From Aliivibrio finisterrensis (GTDB lineage Bacteria > Pseudomonadota > Gammaproteobacteria > Enterobacterales > Vibrionaceae), in assembly GCF_008933155.1 (NCBI RefSeq), contig NZ_WBVP01000001.1, positions 1 through 64,000 of the forward strand: 64,000 bases of DNA. Reading direction: 5' to 3'. Position 1 is the first letter of the stretch; every line of letters begins with the position of its first letter. Under the pieces are notes generated by a model. The model searched no databases. It was not told the origin of the DNA and saw only the letters and a list, made by a program, of their open reading frames with translations. This document shows positions 8,031 through 18,001 of this stretch, in pieces. The position numbers and the translations under genes are program-made.

Positions 8031-9584
8031 ATGCCTCAATCTCGTTTTCATCATTTACGCTTTTTACAACCTATTTTGATTCTACTATTAATTGGTATTG
8101 CCACAATCTCTTTAACGTTTAGCATTCAAAGCTTTCAAGCGGTCGAAAAAACAATCCGCAGCTCTTCATTTAAAGCGTTCAATAACTCTATTGAAGCCAG
8201 TTATGATATTGTTGATACCGCACTTAATGAGTCAATTAAGCGTTATTTAAGGGGCATTGTGACTACCTCTGCTAAGTTTATCACTCAAATTCAAGCCTCG
8301 CCCTCTTTAACTCCAGAGCAAAAGAATGCGTTAATTCAAAATTACATTAACTCTAATAAAATTGGTGATACTGGTTATCCGTATATATTAAACTCTAAAG
8401 GCCAATTGGTGTATCACCCTATTTTTCAAGGTCGGAACGTCAGTGAGTATCGGCACATTCAAGAACAAATTGATAATGATGATCATTTTGTTGAGTACTT
8501 ATGGACAAACCCAGGTGAAAAGAAACCACGCAGAAAACTGGCTTATTCTATTTATGTAGAAGAGTTGGACTTTGTTATATCTGCCAGTGCTTATAAAAAT
8601 GAGCTTTTACACTTCATTGATAAAACTATTCTAAAAGATAAATTAAATAAGTATCAATATGGTAAAACCGGTTACGTTTATGTCATTGACTTAGTTGGTG
8701 AACTTATCCTCCACCCTAGCTATGAAGGAGAAAATATTCGTAGTTTGATTGGTGAAAATGCTGACGGTTTACTTAAAAAGATCCAACAATCAGCACACAG
8801 TTACAGTTTACAGATGAACCTAGTTAACGGTTCATCAGAGACGATCTTTCATACCGCAAATGTTGAAGATTATTCATATCAAATTACTATTGATAATAAT
8901 ACGTATCAAAAAGACGTTCTTTATATTTATTACCCTTACCTTGATTGGGCTATTGTCTCGGGAATTTCTCGTGATGAACTTCATCGCCCGACCAATACGC
9001 TTCTCTATAGCTTATTAGCTTTAGTTTTAAGCCTGGCTACAATAATTATTATTCTATTGCTACTGCTTAATCATCGACATAAAAAGCTTGTTAACGTACT
9101 TAATCGTGACTATTTAACTGGTTTATTTAATCGTCGAGCTTTTCATGAGATGGCATCGAAGCATATTAAAGATACACAGCACTCAGCAAGCTTTAAACCC
9201 TACTCTATTATTCTGTTAGATATTGATTTTTTTAAAAGAATCAATGACAACTATGGTCATATAGTCGGTGATAAAATCATTGCGATAGTAGGTAAAGCTA
9301 TTTCACAATACCCGCATATTTTAGCAGCACGCTATGGCGGTGAAGAGTTTGTGTTATTTATGAAAGAAAGCACCCCAAAACAAGCGATTCGATTTACAGA
9401 TCAAGTCCGAAAGAAAATCGATCAGTACAATACGCTGCCCGAGAAAGTAACATTAAGTGCGGGAATAACCACAATCAGTAAACCAAATGTGCTATTAGAT
9501 GATGTAATTGAACAGGCAGATAAAGCGTTATATCACTCAAAAAATACGGGCCGAAATAAGGTTACTCATTATCAAGAGCTGTAA
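8031..9584 (+). CDS. Membrane diguanylate cyclase with double Cache sensor and GGDEF domain
   Basis: A predicted inner-membrane sensor enzyme that makes cyclic di-GMP from two GTP. One membrane helix (about 12-32) is followed by a periplasmic region with two Cache-like repeats, GDTGYPYILNSKGQLVYHP and GKTGYVYVIDLVGELILHP. A second helix (about 322-346) leads into a cytoplasmic GGDEF domain. The signature is GGEEF at residues 436-440, an active variant, so cyclase activity is likely. No RxxD product-inhibition site is visible just upstream of it. The ligand is unknown. AGGAC precedes the ATG. It stands alone and ends at a clear terminator. Confidence 0.92.
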   Translation: MPQSRFHHLRFLQPILILLLIGIATISLTFSIQSFQAVEKTIRSSSFKAFNNSIEASYDIVDTALNESIKRYLRGIVTTSAKFITQIQASPSLTPEQKNALIQNYINSNKIGDTGYPYILNSKGQLVYHPIFQGRNVSEYRHIQEQIDNDDHFVEYLWTNPGEKKPRRKLAYSIYVEELDFVISASAYKNELLHFIDKTILKDKLNKYQYGKTGYVYVIDLVGELILHPSYEGENIRSLIGENADGLLKKIQQSAHSYSLQMNLVNGSSETIFHTANVEDYSYQITIDNNTYQKDVLYIYYPYLDWAIVSGISRDELHRPTNTLLYSLLALVLSLATIIIILLLLLNHRHKKLVNVLNRDYLTGLFNRRAFHEMASKHIKDTQHSASFKPYSIILLDIDFFKRINDNYGHIVGDKIIAIVGKAISQYPHILAARYGGEEFVLFMKESTPKQAIRFTDQVRKKIDQYNTLPEKVTLSAGITTISKPNVLLDDVIEQADKALYHSKNTGRNKVTHYQEL

Positions 9585-9721
9585 ACTGAATGGTCTTCAC
9601 CGATATAAGAGAAATAAAAAAGGGAATAAATAATAGACAAGCTGAGAAGCTGTACTAGGCTGAGTAAAGTAAGTTCTCTATTTTATTAGCGTAAGGCTCA
9701 GTGATTTGAGCCATTTCCCTA

Positions 9722-9756
9722 AGCCCGTAACCAATAATCGTTACGGGCTATTTTTA
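9722..9756 (+). terminator. Rho-independent terminator
   Basis: AGCCCGTAAC (9722-9731) pairs with GTTACGGGCT (9740-9749) and is followed by a T run. A second small hairpin, GGCTCA/TGAGCC, lies just upstream near 9695-9712. Confidence 0.85.
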
Positions 9757-9780
9757 GGGGGACATTGGTTCAACACTCAG

Positions 9781-10617
9781 TTATTTAACGAGGTTGATGC
9801 CTTCTTTTGTAATGGTGACTTTGCCTGCTTTATATAGGCCACCGATGGTCTTCTTAAACGTCCCTTTACTGGTTCTAAACTCAGCAAAAATTGCTTCTGG
9901 TGATGACTTATCACTTAATGGTAAGAAACCGTCTTTTTTCTCTAAGGTAGCCAATACTTTTTCGCTTAAATCATCCATACGTGCAACGCCTGGACGCTGT
10001 AATGACAATGAGATTTTGCCATCTTCACGCATATCACTAATAAATGCTTTTAACTGCTTACCAATAAATAGCTTACCAAACACATCTGAATGGAAGATTA
10101 GCCCCCAATGCTCGCCATTAACTACGGCTTTATAGCCAAGGTCGGTACGCTCGGCGATAATGATATCGACTTGTTGGCCTTGCTCGTAATTTGCTGGTGT
10201 TTTATCTAACCATTTATTAAAACGAGTTGTACCTACGATACGGCTAGACGCTTTATCGATATATACATAAACAAGAATAGATTGGCCTTCGTTTAAGCGA
10301 CCGCGTTGTTCACTAAATGGAACTAATAAATCTTTCTTCGCAATACCCCAATCAACAAATGCACCAATGCTGTTAGTACCAATGACATTCATTAAACCAA
10401 ATTGACCTACTTGCGCTTTTGGTGTTTCAGTTGAGGCTACCACTTCATTTTCTGAATCAAGATAAATAAACACATCAAGCGCTTCGCCAACTTCTGTGCC
10501 TTCTGGAACAAAACGACTTGGAAGAAGAATTGAACCATAATCATCGCCATCTAAAAAGACGCCAAAGTCTACGATTTTTGTTACTTCTAATTTGTTGATT
10601 TGACCAATTTTAATCAT
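9781..10617 (-). CDS. cvfB: CvfB-family S1-like RNA-binding protein
   Basis: A 278-residue cytoplasmic protein of the CvfB/YitL family, which binds RNA and affects gene expression in other bacteria. Three S1-like OB domains are visible in series: about 1-65 (beginning GQINKLEVTKIVDFGVFLDG), about 67-135 (GQFGLMNVIGTNSIGAFVDWG) and about 145-215. A C-terminal winged-helix region follows (about 220-278). Length and layout fit the family. It is divergent from the 10707 gene and reads toward the convergent terminator region at 9.7 kb. The physiological target here is unknown. Confidence 0.9.
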   Translation of the reverse strand: MIKIGQINKLEVTKIVDFGVFLDGDDYGSILLPSRFVPEGTEVGEALDVFIYLDSENEVVASTETPKAQVGQFGLMNVIGTNSIGAFVDWGIAKKDLLVPFSEQRGRLNEGQSILVYVYIDKASSRIVGTTRFNKWLDKTPANYEQGQQVDIIIAERTDLGYKAVVNGEHWGLIFHSDVFGKLFIGKQLKAFISDMREDGKISLSLQRPGVARMDDLSEKVLATLEKKDGFLPLSDKSSPEAIFAEFRTSKGTFKKTIGGLYKAGKVTITKEGINLVK

Positions 10618-10706
10618 TACTTCAATTCCTAAATAAAATACTCAGCGATTATACCTGAACTCTGATATGCTTGCTTTATGAATTACCATTTTTATAGGAA
10701 TTCCCT

Positions 10707-12062
10707 GTGATTACAGTTGGTAAGAAAGATGGCTTATCACTAAAAATCTCACATATTGTTGAAGAATCTAAGCAGCACGAACTAGAGATGTTTCTTTTTG
10801 TTCCTGGAGAACTTGGGTTAAACAAGGACATGGTTTCTGAATCTGAGTTTTATTACAACTCAATCCAGAGCTACCGTACGTATTTCAGTGATAAAAACTA
10901 CCTGCCCCTTGTGCACTCCCGTTTAGCACAGCGTGGACGCTTGTCTACTGAACAATACCGTTTAAGTTTGAGTCTATATGCTTATCAATATGCTTTGGCA
11001 TTAGAGAAAGCCATACAGCAACTTAACGATACGACTCGTGACGATATCACGCATGATGAAGTTGAAGATGCGATTGAATTAGCGATTGATATCCTCAGAA
11101 AGTTACGACGTAACGTACCTTATGATGATGCATTAAAGCGTTACTACGCCAATATCGACAATTACCTTTCTTGGTATACTGAACAGAAATTTCTTTCTCT
11201 GATTGCGCACATGCCACGCAATGAAGAATATAAAGAAGTAAAAGAGAAACTTATCGATTTCTGTGAAAAAGAAGACCTCCATCGCTTAGATAAGAGTTAT
11301 AACTCTCGTAAAGCGCGTGAGGATATTACTCGTATGTCGAATAAAATGCGCTTACTTCGTCGTTTAATTGAGTATCCTATCGTATTGAAAGAAAAAAACC
11401 TGGCGCTTGGTAAACACATTAAACGTATGGTTAAAGGTGGCGCAACGGCTGTTGTGATGATCTTTGTTTCATTAATGGTAATTCAAGCACGCGGCTTCTT
11501 GGGTGAAATTACCGCCTCTTTTATCTTTGCAGTATCGTTTATTTATGCGATGCGTGAAGTCTTTAAAGATGATTTGCGTGATGTTATGTGGCGCTGGATA
11601 CGTAAAGGCCAACCCAAATGGCGCAAACGCTATCTTGACCCTACCACCAACACTTATGTTGGCCGCAAACTAGAGTGGCTTGATTACATGACGTTCTCTG
11701 AGTTGGATTCTGATATTCAAAAACTGCGTAAACACCGTGTAGTACAGCGTGAAGAAGTGGTTCTGTCATACAAAAGCCAAACCAAAATGGCGATAACTAA
11801 GTTTATGAGTGGTTATGAACAGACGCGAGAAACCATGTTAGTGGATCTTCGCCCTATCGCTCGATTAATGGAAAAAGGCTCTCAGAAGATTTATCAATTA
11901 AATGAAGGGCAAGTGAGTAAAGAGTCGGTTGAAAAACGCCACTTAATTAATTTAATCGTGCGGGAAACCATGGATGATTACAGCACCAAACTGCACCGCT
12001 GGAAGATCATTGTAAACCGCTCAAAAATTATCGATATTGAAAAAATTGCTATCGATAAGTAA
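10707..12062 (+). CDS. Conserved hypothetical membrane protein
   Basis: A 451-residue protein I do not recognise. The N-terminal half is soluble, helical and highly charged. Two adjacent hydrophobic helices (about 243-260 and 265-282) form a hairpin. The C-terminal part (about 285-451) is basic and includes a Trp/Arg-rich stretch beginning WRWIRKGQPKW. This suggests an inner-membrane hairpin protein with two cytoplasmic domains. Translation appears to start at GTG, 7 bases after AGGA. It is a single-gene unit between cvfB (divergent) and the 12148 gene (convergent). Confidence 0.85.
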   Translation: MITVGKKDGLSLKISHIVEESKQHELEMFLFVPGELGLNKDMVSESEFYYNSIQSYRTYFSDKNYLPLVHSRLAQRGRLSTEQYRLSLSLYAYQYALALEKAIQQLNDTTRDDITHDEVEDAIELAIDILRKLRRNVPYDDALKRYYANIDNYLSWYTEQKFLSLIAHMPRNEEYKEVKEKLIDFCEKEDLHRLDKSYNSRKAREDITRMSNKMRLLRRLIEYPIVLKEKNLALGKHIKRMVKGGATAVVMIFVSLMVIQARGFLGEITASFIFAVSFIYAMREVFKDDLRDVMWRWIRKGQPKWRKRYLDPTTNTYVGRKLEWLDYMTFSELDSDIQKLRKHRVVQREEVVLSYKSQTKMAITKFMSGYEQTRETMLVDLRPIARLMEKGSQKIYQLNEGQVSKESVEKRHLINLIVRETMDDYSTKLHRWKIIVNRSKIIDIEKIAIDK

Positions 12063-12082
12063 TACTACTTAACTTCAAACAA

Positions 12083-12122
12083 TAAAAACGCTTTTAGGTT
12101 TAATCACCTAAAGCGTTTTTTT
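12083..12122. terminator. Bidirectional terminator
   Basis: AAACGCTTTTAGGT pairs with ACCTAAAGCGTTT, allowing a small bulge, with A and T runs at the two sides. It serves the convergent genes on either side. Confidence 0.85.
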
Positions 12123-12147
12123 GTATCTTAACGGTAGTCAATTATCG

Positions 12148-13032
12148 TTACGCGGTAACTACAACCTCTGTCGCTGTCAGTTGCTCTAACAACTCTTGAA
12201 TGCGCGGGTTTTGAGCCAATTCATCAATGGTTGTTAACACTGGCTTATTCGCTTTATTTGCCGCCTGAATCGCGTTGCCTACAAGATGAAGAACGGCTTC
12301 GTTTTGTGGGTCAAAGTGATACTCTAGCGCTTCATTTTGTTTATCTACGCCTAACGTAAATTGCGTCAGCGTATCCACATTAATAATTAAACCATCAAAG
12401 TACTGCAGTAATTTATCTGCCATTAAAGCCGCGGCAGGTACCTCACACACAAAGTGAACTTGTAAGCCATTTAAACCACGTGGCAAACCTTGAATTGCTA
12501 AGCGGTCAATTATGGTTGCTGCATCACTTAAATTACGCACAAATGGCACCGCAATTTGTACACTTGCTGTTGTCGCTGTGATAACTTTTTTAATCACTTC
12601 ACACTCTAAGGCAAATTGCTCTGTACTCGCATCAGAGGCAAAGCGAGTAACACCACGCACACCCATTTTTGGGTTTTCTTCATGTGCTTCTAGTTGACCT
12701 CCCAGTAACCCCGCAAATGCAGCACTATCAGCGTCTGAGAACGAAATTTTCACTTCTTTTGTTGATGCTTTGATATTCGCTAGGATCTCATTAGCTAAAG
12801 TATCTACGAAATGTGTTTTACCATCTGCTGCCCCTTCAATAATAATGGCTAAACTTTGCGCATCAATATCGCTCATTTTTGGTGCTTTAATAACGGCTTT
12901 TGGGTGATAAAATAAATGCTCTTGGATTAACCCTGCAATAGAAACATACAAAGTCGCTTCTGAATCGGTTTGAGACTGATATGAAGGTAAACTTGCCACA
13001 CGAGTTAGCGTTGGTGAAATTGTGTCTGTCAT
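12148..13032 (-). CDS. Stand-alone PEP synthase-like TIM-barrel protein, probably inactive as a synthase
   Basis: A 294-residue protein matching only the C-terminal PEP-utilising TIM barrel of phosphoenolpyruvate synthase (PpsA); the ATP-grasp and phosphohistidine domains are absent. Family landmarks are ENPKMGVRGVTRF (119-131, conserved Arg), AVPFVRNLSDA (161-171), CEVPAA (196-201, conserved Glu) and LTQFTLGVDK (222-231). The catalytic SND of the family loop reads VDT at 219-221, and the C-terminal CGQ cysteine motif is missing, so the PEP reaction is unlikely. A regulatory or binding role is possible. It is divergent from aroH, which consumes PEP. Confidence 0.8.
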   Translation of the reverse strand: MTDTISPTLTRVASLPSYQSQTDSEATLYVSIAGLIQEHLFYHPKAVIKAPKMSDIDAQSLAIIIEGAADGKTHFVDTLANEILANIKASTKEVKISFSDADSAAFAGLLGGQLEAHEENPKMGVRGVTRFASDASTEQFALECEVIKKVITATTASVQIAVPFVRNLSDAATIIDRLAIQGLPRGLNGLQVHFVCEVPAAALMADKLLQYFDGLIINVDTLTQFTLGVDKQNEALEYHFDPQNEAVLHLVGNAIQAANKANKPVLTTIDELAQNPRIQELLEQLTATEVVVTA

Positions 13033-13241
13033 GCTTGCTCCAATGAACTCTATAAGTCGGTTTCATTATTTAATGTTATTTATGTTGAACATACCGATAC
13101 ATGAGCAACAACTCAAGCCTAAAAGATACAATACGTTAACTTTTATTTACTCTTCTTGCGCTATAAAAAAATTTTGGGTTTCATCCCCCTTGATTTTCCG
13201 TTATCTTATCCTTGTGTATTAAAGAATTAACGGGCGAAACT

Positions 13242-14294
13242 ATGCCATTTCAAACAGATGAACTTCGTACTCAGCCATTAGGCCCTATGCCAACTCCTGC
13301 TGAGCTTACGACTGCTCACCCTATTACAGATGAGGTTGCTGAACATATTGATCACTCTCGCGCACAAGTTGAAGCAATTTTAACTGGCAAAGATAAACGT
13401 CTTTTAGTTGTTGTGGGCCCATGCTCTGTTCATGATACAGATGCAGCTTTAGATTACGCACAACGCTTAGCCACAATACAAGATCAGTATAAAGATGAGC
13501 TTTTCATCGTTATGCGTACTTATTTTGAAAAACCGCGCACCATTGTGGGCTGGAAAGGCTTAATTACCGATCCTAACTTAGATGGCAGTTATGCACTTGA
13601 AGCTGGTCTTCATAAAGCGCGTAAGCTCCTGCTTGATATCAACAAACTGGGTTTAGCGACTGCAACTGAGTTTTTAGATATGATCACGGGTCAATATATT
13701 GCTGACTTAATCACTTGGGGTGCTGTTGGCGCTCGTACGACTGAGTCTCAAATTCACCGTGAAATGGCTTCCGCCCTATCTTGCCCTGTTGGCTTTAAAA
13801 ACGGCACAAATGGCAATATACAAATAGCAATGGATGCGATTCGTGCAGCGAAAGCGTCTCACTTTTTCTACTCTCCAGACAAGCAAGGTCGTATGACGGT
13901 TTACCGTACTGCTGGTAACCCTTTTGGTCACGTTATCTTACGTGGTGGTAACGATAAGCCTAACTTTGATATTGATTCGGTAACGGATGCGTGTCAACGC
14001 TTAGCGGATGTTGATTTACCACCTCATCTGATTGTAGACTTCAGCCACGCAAACTGTGAGAAAAAACACCGCCGCCAACTTGATGTAGCCAAAGATATTT
14101 GCGCTCAAATAGAGTCTGGTAGCAATAAAGTGGTTGGTATTATGGCCGAAAGCTTCATTATTGAAGGCAATCAACCAATGACTGATTTAAATAACCTGAC
14201 TTATGGCCAATCAATTACTGACCCATGCCTAAGCTGGGAAGATACCGTGACTATGTTAGACATGTTATCAAACACAATTAAAACATCTCGTTAA
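13242..14294 (+). CDS. aroH: 3-deoxy-7-phosphoheptulonate synthase, AroH type
   Basis: First enzyme of the shikimate pathway: condenses PEP and erythrose 4-phosphate to DAHP. The class I fold is clear: [12 protein letters not shown] near the N-terminus, the metal and substrate motifs [12 protein letters not shown] and [15 protein letters not shown], and [15 protein letters not shown]. Over the region [22 protein letters not shown] it resembles the tryptophan-sensitive E. coli AroH more than AroF or AroG. The ATG beginning [10 protein letters not shown] (350 residues) fits the family; a TTG 30 bases upstream is less likely. yajQ follows 16 bases downstream, so the two probably form one transcript. 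Confidence 0.9.
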   Translation: MPFQTDELRTQPLGPMPTPAELTTAHPITDEVAEHIDHSRAQVEAILTGKDKRLLVVVGPCSVHDTDAALDYAQRLATIQDQYKDELFIVMRTYFEKPRTIVGWKGLITDPNLDGSYALEAGLHKARKLLLDINKLGLATATEFLDMITGQYIADLITWGAVGARTTESQIHREMASALSCPVGFKNGTNGNIQIAMDAIRAAKASHFFYSPDKQGRMTVYRTAGNPFGHVILRGGNDKPNFDIDSVTDACQRLADVDLPPHLIVDFSHANCEKKHRRQLDVAKDICAQIESGSNKVVGIMAESFIIEGNQPMTDLNNLTYGQSITDPCLSWEDTVTMLDMLSNTIKTSR

Positions 14295-14310
14295 TTTAAG
14301 GATTAAAACT

Positions 14311-14793
14311 ATGCCTGCTTTTGATATCGTTTCTGAAGTTGATAATGTTGAACTAAAAAATGCGGTAGACAATGCGACTCGTGAATTAGCTACTCGTTTC
14401 GATTTTCGTGGCGTTGATGCTAGCTTTGAATTAAAAGGCGAAAACATCAAAATTAAAGCGGAAGATGACTTCCAACTGTCTCAGTTAGTAGACATTTTAC
14501 GTGGTAACCTTGCAAAACGTGGTGTTGATGCTCGTGCAATGGAGATCAAAGACGCCGTTCACTCTGGTAAAAACTTTTATCAAGATATCGATTTTAAACA
14601 AGGTGTTGATACGCTTATCGCTAAGAAATTAGTAAAAGAAATCAAAGCATCAAAAATTAAAGTTCAAGCTGCAATTCAAGGCGAACAACTGCGTATTACT
14701 GGTAAGAATCGTGACGATCTACAAGCTGCAATGGCACTTGTTCGTGAAGGTGATTTTGGTCAGCCTTTCCAGTTCACTAACTTCCGTGACTAA
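14311..14793 (+). CDS. yajQ: YajQ family nucleotide-binding protein
   Basis: A 160-residue cytoplasmic protein of the YajQ family; members bind nucleotides, including cyclic di-GMP in Xanthomonas. The whole sequence matches, starting [19 protein letters not shown] and containing [15 protein letters not shown] and [26 protein letters not shown] precedes the ATG. It lies 16 bases after aroH and ends at a strong terminator. Whether it binds cyclic di-GMP here is not known, although two GGDEF proteins are encoded in the window. Confidence 0.95.
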   Translation: MPAFDIVSEVDNVELKNAVDNATRELATRFDFRGVDASFELKGENIKIKAEDDFQLSQLVDILRGNLAKRGVDARAMEIKDAVHSGKNFYQDIDFKQGVDTLIAKKLVKEIKASKIKVQAAIQGEQLRITGKNRDDLQAAMALVREGDFGQPFQFTNFRD

Positions 14794-14845
14794 TCTAGTT
14801 TTCACATAGTGATGATCTAAAAAACATTACTGTTTGATAAATATA

Positions 14846-14884
14846 AAAAAGCGTCTCTACTGTTTAGCAGTGAGACGCTTTTTA
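14846..14884. terminator. Rho-independent terminator after yajQ
   Basis: AAAGCGTCTC and GAGACGCTTT form a long hairpin around an inner ACTG/CAGT stem, with A and T runs on the two sides. It can serve both yajQ and the convergent M3 peptidase gene. Confidence 0.85.
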
Positions 14885-14924
14885 TTATTTTCGGTTATAT
14901 TATTTGTTAGTCTCTAGTTTAAAA

Positions 14925-16706
14925 TTAGCTGACTAATCGCTCAAATTCATCGATTTGTTGACTTACTCTGTCTAAGCTCTGTTGCCAAAAATCTTCTTTG
15001 GTTAAATCCATCTGTAAATGCTTTTGAACTACCTCTTCTGCTCGCATAGAGCCAGTATCACGCAATAAACTGACGTAATCTTGGTAGAAGCTCTCTCCTT
15101 TTGCCTCTCTTTGTGCATAAACACCAATACTAAATAAGTAACCAAATAAATATGGGTAATTATAAAAACTAACTTCAGGAATACTAAAGTGAAGCTTACT
15201 TGCCCAGAACATGGGGTCGGGCTCAGACATTGCATTACCGTACCATTCAGACCATGTTTGGCTCATTAAATCAGAGAGTTGAGTTGGCCCAAGCTCTTTC
15301 GTTGAACGTTGCTCATAAAATGCTTTTTCAAACTCATAACGTACTGGAATATTAATGGTTAATGCGAGTGCTGAAGATAATTCTTCCCATAGCATTTCGA
15401 TTTTATCTTCTTTTGTTTTTGCTTTAGCCAGTAATGCATCACGAACAACGTTTTCTGCAAAGATTGACGCAGTCTCCGCTAACGTCATTGGATATTTGGT
15501 TTTGCATAATGGCATGTCTCGCATTACCCAGTTATGAAAGGCGTGACCTAACTCATGTGCAAGCGTTAATACATCAGACATGCTATTACCCCAAGTCATA
15601 AAGACTAAAGGAGTACGTGTATCTGCAAATTTAGTACAGTAAGCACCAAGACGTTTAGTTTCTTGTGGTGCGGCATCAATCCAGCCATTTTTAACCATCA
15701 AATCAACAAAATCTGTCATATCTTGAGACACACCAGCAAAAGCATCTTTGATGATTTCAATGGCTTCATCAAAGCTGTAATTAGAGGCCTCTCCTACTAA
15801 TGGTGGCATTGACGCCTGTTGGTCCCATGGCGTTAACTGCTCAGTTCCAAACATTTTTGCCATTAAGCGTCCTGCTTTTTGTCCTACTGCGCGGTTCTTT
15901 TTTGCCACCGAGATCATGCTATCCAGCGTTTGTTGCTCAATACGACTACCATGTAGGCTTGGTTCAAGAAAGTGCAGCTTATTGGCAGCGCTACGCTTTT
16001 GGTATTCTGTTAATCTCCAACCTGCGAGTGCATTTAAGATGGCAGAAAAACTTTCTTGGTTTTGTTTCATTGCCAGCTGTATTGCGCGCCATGCTGGCTC
16101 TCTACGCAGTGTATCGCTGCCATAGAGAATACTTGCCGCTTGAGACAAGCCAATGATTTCCTCTGTTCCATTTGGAAGTTGCAGTGTCACTTTCATAGAG
16201 CCTGTAATATTGTCATATAAACGACCCCAGGCATTTTTACCATCAACACTCATGGCTGATAATAACTGCTCTTCTTTCACGCTTAGTCTGGTCGCTACCA
16301 GTTTTCTCTCTTCTTCTAATAAGAAACGTTGTGCTTCTAACTCATCGTTTAGTGACAATACTTGCTCAAAGCATTCCGTTGGTACATTTACAATCGCATC
16401 TAGATACGGACTAAAAGCTTGAGACAGGTCCGACGCAAGCTTTGTTACTTGATTAACCAATGCTTTGGCTTGAGAATTTAATGCATCTACAGAAGCAATG
16501 CAGTTACCATAGCTCCCCACCGTGGCTAGTTGCACTGAAATGGATTCTTTCTCAATAATCGCCTGCTGCAACCCATCAACGTTGACATTAATTTTATTAG
16601 CAGCGAAATGAAGAATACGCTCTTCAATTGAAGTAATGGTATTTGTTAGCTTTGGATCATCAAGTGATTGAAATGCGATAGAGAGATCCCAACTTGGTGC
16701 TGTCAT
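14925..16706 (-). CDS. pepF: M3-family oligoendopeptidase (PepF type)
   Basis: Cytoplasmic zinc metallopeptidase that degrades oligopeptides. The zinc motif HELGH lies near residues 384-388 in TLAHELGHAFHNW, with a downstream glutamate in TLAETASIFAEN as the expected third ligand. Length (about 593 residues) fits oligoendopeptidase F. I prefer the ATG at 16706 over the ATG at 16712, because AAGGAC is correctly spaced only for the inner codon. It appears monocistronic. Confidence 0.9.
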   Translation of the reverse strand: MTAPSWDLSIAFQSLDDPKLTNTITSIEERILHFAANKINVNVDGLQQAIIEKESISVQLATVGSYGNCIASVDALNSQAKALVNQVTKLASDLSQAFSPYLDAIVNVPTECFEQVLSLNDELEAQRFLLEEERKLVATRLSVKEEQLLSAMSVDGKNAWGRLYDNITGSMKVTLQLPNGTEEIIGLSQAASILYGSDTLRREPAWRAIQLAMKQNQESFSAILNALAGWRLTEYQKRSAANKLHFLEPSLHGSRIEQQTLDSMISVAKKNRAVGQKAGRLMAKMFGTEQLTPWDQQASMPPLVGEASNYSFDEAIEIIKDAFAGVSQDMTDFVDLMVKNGWIDAAPQETKRLGAYCTKFADTRTPLVFMTWGNSMSDVLTLAHELGHAFHNWVMRDMPLCKTKYPMTLAETASIFAENVVRDALLAKAKTKEDKIEMLWEELSSALALTINIPVRYEFEKAFYEQRSTKELGPTQLSDLMSQTWSEWYGNAMSEPDPMFWASKLHFSIPEVSFYNYPYLFGYLFSIGVYAQREAKGESFYQDYVSLLRDTGSMRAEEVVQKHLQMDLTKEDFWQQSLDRVSQQIDEFERLVS

Positions 16707-16803
16707 TATCATGTCCTTTTATTTTGTTTTTTTACATCATAACAATTGAATTCATTGGATAAAGAATTTATTGATAGAGACGCATTTTTTAAGTTAATTC
16801 GTC

Positions 16804-17805
16804 TTAATTTTCTATTTTTTGAACCAACAAACACGCCCTGTGTCCTTTCTCTACTTTCGCATTTGGAAACACAATACTTTCGCCCCCACGTTGAGCCCGG
16901 TATTTAACCCCTTCATCTTCGGCAAGTAATTCATTCTCGTTAAATTGAGTAAAATTCGCTAAGTCAGATGGAAAATGAAATTCAAATTGTTCACTGTGTT
17001 TAATAATACTTCGGGTTACTTGGTATTCAATCACACTCGATGTAACCTTATCATTACCTTTATGGCTAGCATGGCTGAGAAAATGTCGGAGTTCTTTTTC
17101 AAAATCAGCAAGTAAGGTAAGATCATTTTCACCCATTTTTGCAACTTTACCTAGCTCAACAGTAGCAGCATGAGCGCCATGATGCTCTGCACTGTACCAA
17201 CTAAAGGTTGATGATGGCGCTTCTGAAAATAAGCAGGCTTCGATTTTACTTTGTGATAGAAAGCGAAGTAATGGCTCTGATCTTTTGTAATGGCTGTTAT
17301 ATGGATGAATTGCAAAAGTGTAATGCTGCGATGAACGGATTGCACAATGAAGATCTAGATGCCATTTTTCTTGTGCATCATGTTTGGTAAAAAAGCGGTC
17401 CACACTTTCCATCAGCCTATTCGCTAAGGCTACTTCTACAGCGCTATCATCAGGGGTTTGATACCTGCTAAATAAACGATTCAAATTTGTATCAATAAAA
17501 CGAGTATGTTGCTGTGTTGCTGCAGGATGTCCATAAATAAATAAACAAGGTTGAGTCAATGAGAGCTTACCGCTTTGAATATCTTCAATGATAGTATCAA
17601 GTAGTTCTATTGGAGATGTTTCATTACCGTGGAGCCCTGATGACAATACAACAGCACCGTTAGAGGTAAAATCTAAACTTGGGACAAACTCTACGACACC
17701 TCGACTATGATAAATAACCAGAGTGCCATCCGTAAGTAACCAACTTTTTTCTTTTACAGCGACAGATAAATCTAAGGTATTTTGAATAAATGAAATATGA
17801 TCCAT
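16804..17805 (-). CDS. astE: Succinylglutamate desuccinylase AstE
   Basis: Zinc enzyme that splits N-succinylglutamate to succinate and glutamate, the last step of arginine catabolism by the AST pathway. The motif SSGLHGNETSP gives the first zinc His and Glu, HLDLHCAIR gives the second His, and ATVELGKV carries the catalytic Glu region. The length (333) fits AstE rather than aspartoacylase. No other ast genes are adjacent. Confidence 0.9.
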   Translation of the reverse strand: MDHISFIQNTLDLSVAVKEKSWLLTDGTLVIYHSRGVVEFVPSLDFTSNGAVVLSSGLHGNETSPIELLDTIIEDIQSGKLSLTQPCLFIYGHPAATQQHTRFIDTNLNRLFSRYQTPDDSAVEVALANRLMESVDRFFTKHDAQEKWHLDLHCAIRSSQHYTFAIHPYNSHYKRSEPLLRFLSQSKIEACLFSEAPSSTFSWYSAEHHGAHAATVELGKVAKMGENDLTLLADFEKELRHFLSHASHKGNDKVTSSVIEYQVTRSIIKHSEQFEFHFPSDLANFTQFNENELLAEDEGVKYRAQRGGESIVFPNAKVEKGHRACLLVQKIEN

Positions 17806-17937
17806 TGGTACCTCTCTTCCTTGGTAAAATATTCAACCAAAAAACTGTACCATTTACGTTAATGTTATTTAACAAAATACAAACAATTGTGTGAGTTCAA
17901 ACACAATGGAACTCTAAGTTAGAAAAATCAAGACAAT

Positions 17938-17975
17938 AAAAAAGCTGCATAACAAATAATTGTCATACAGCTTTC
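17938..17975 (-). terminator. Terminator of ihfA
   Basis: On the minus strand AAAGCTGTATGAC pairs imperfectly with GTTATGCAGCTTT around an AT-rich loop, followed by TTTTTATTG. It lies 27 bases past the ihfA stop. Confidence 0.75.
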
Positions 17976-18001
17976 ATTTTCTTCAGCCAAAGATGGCAAG
18001 A

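Noticed and set aside
13033-13241. TrpR operator upstream of aroH
   Set aside because: No CTAGTTAACTAG-like palindrome could be found, although the enzyme type would make it plausible.
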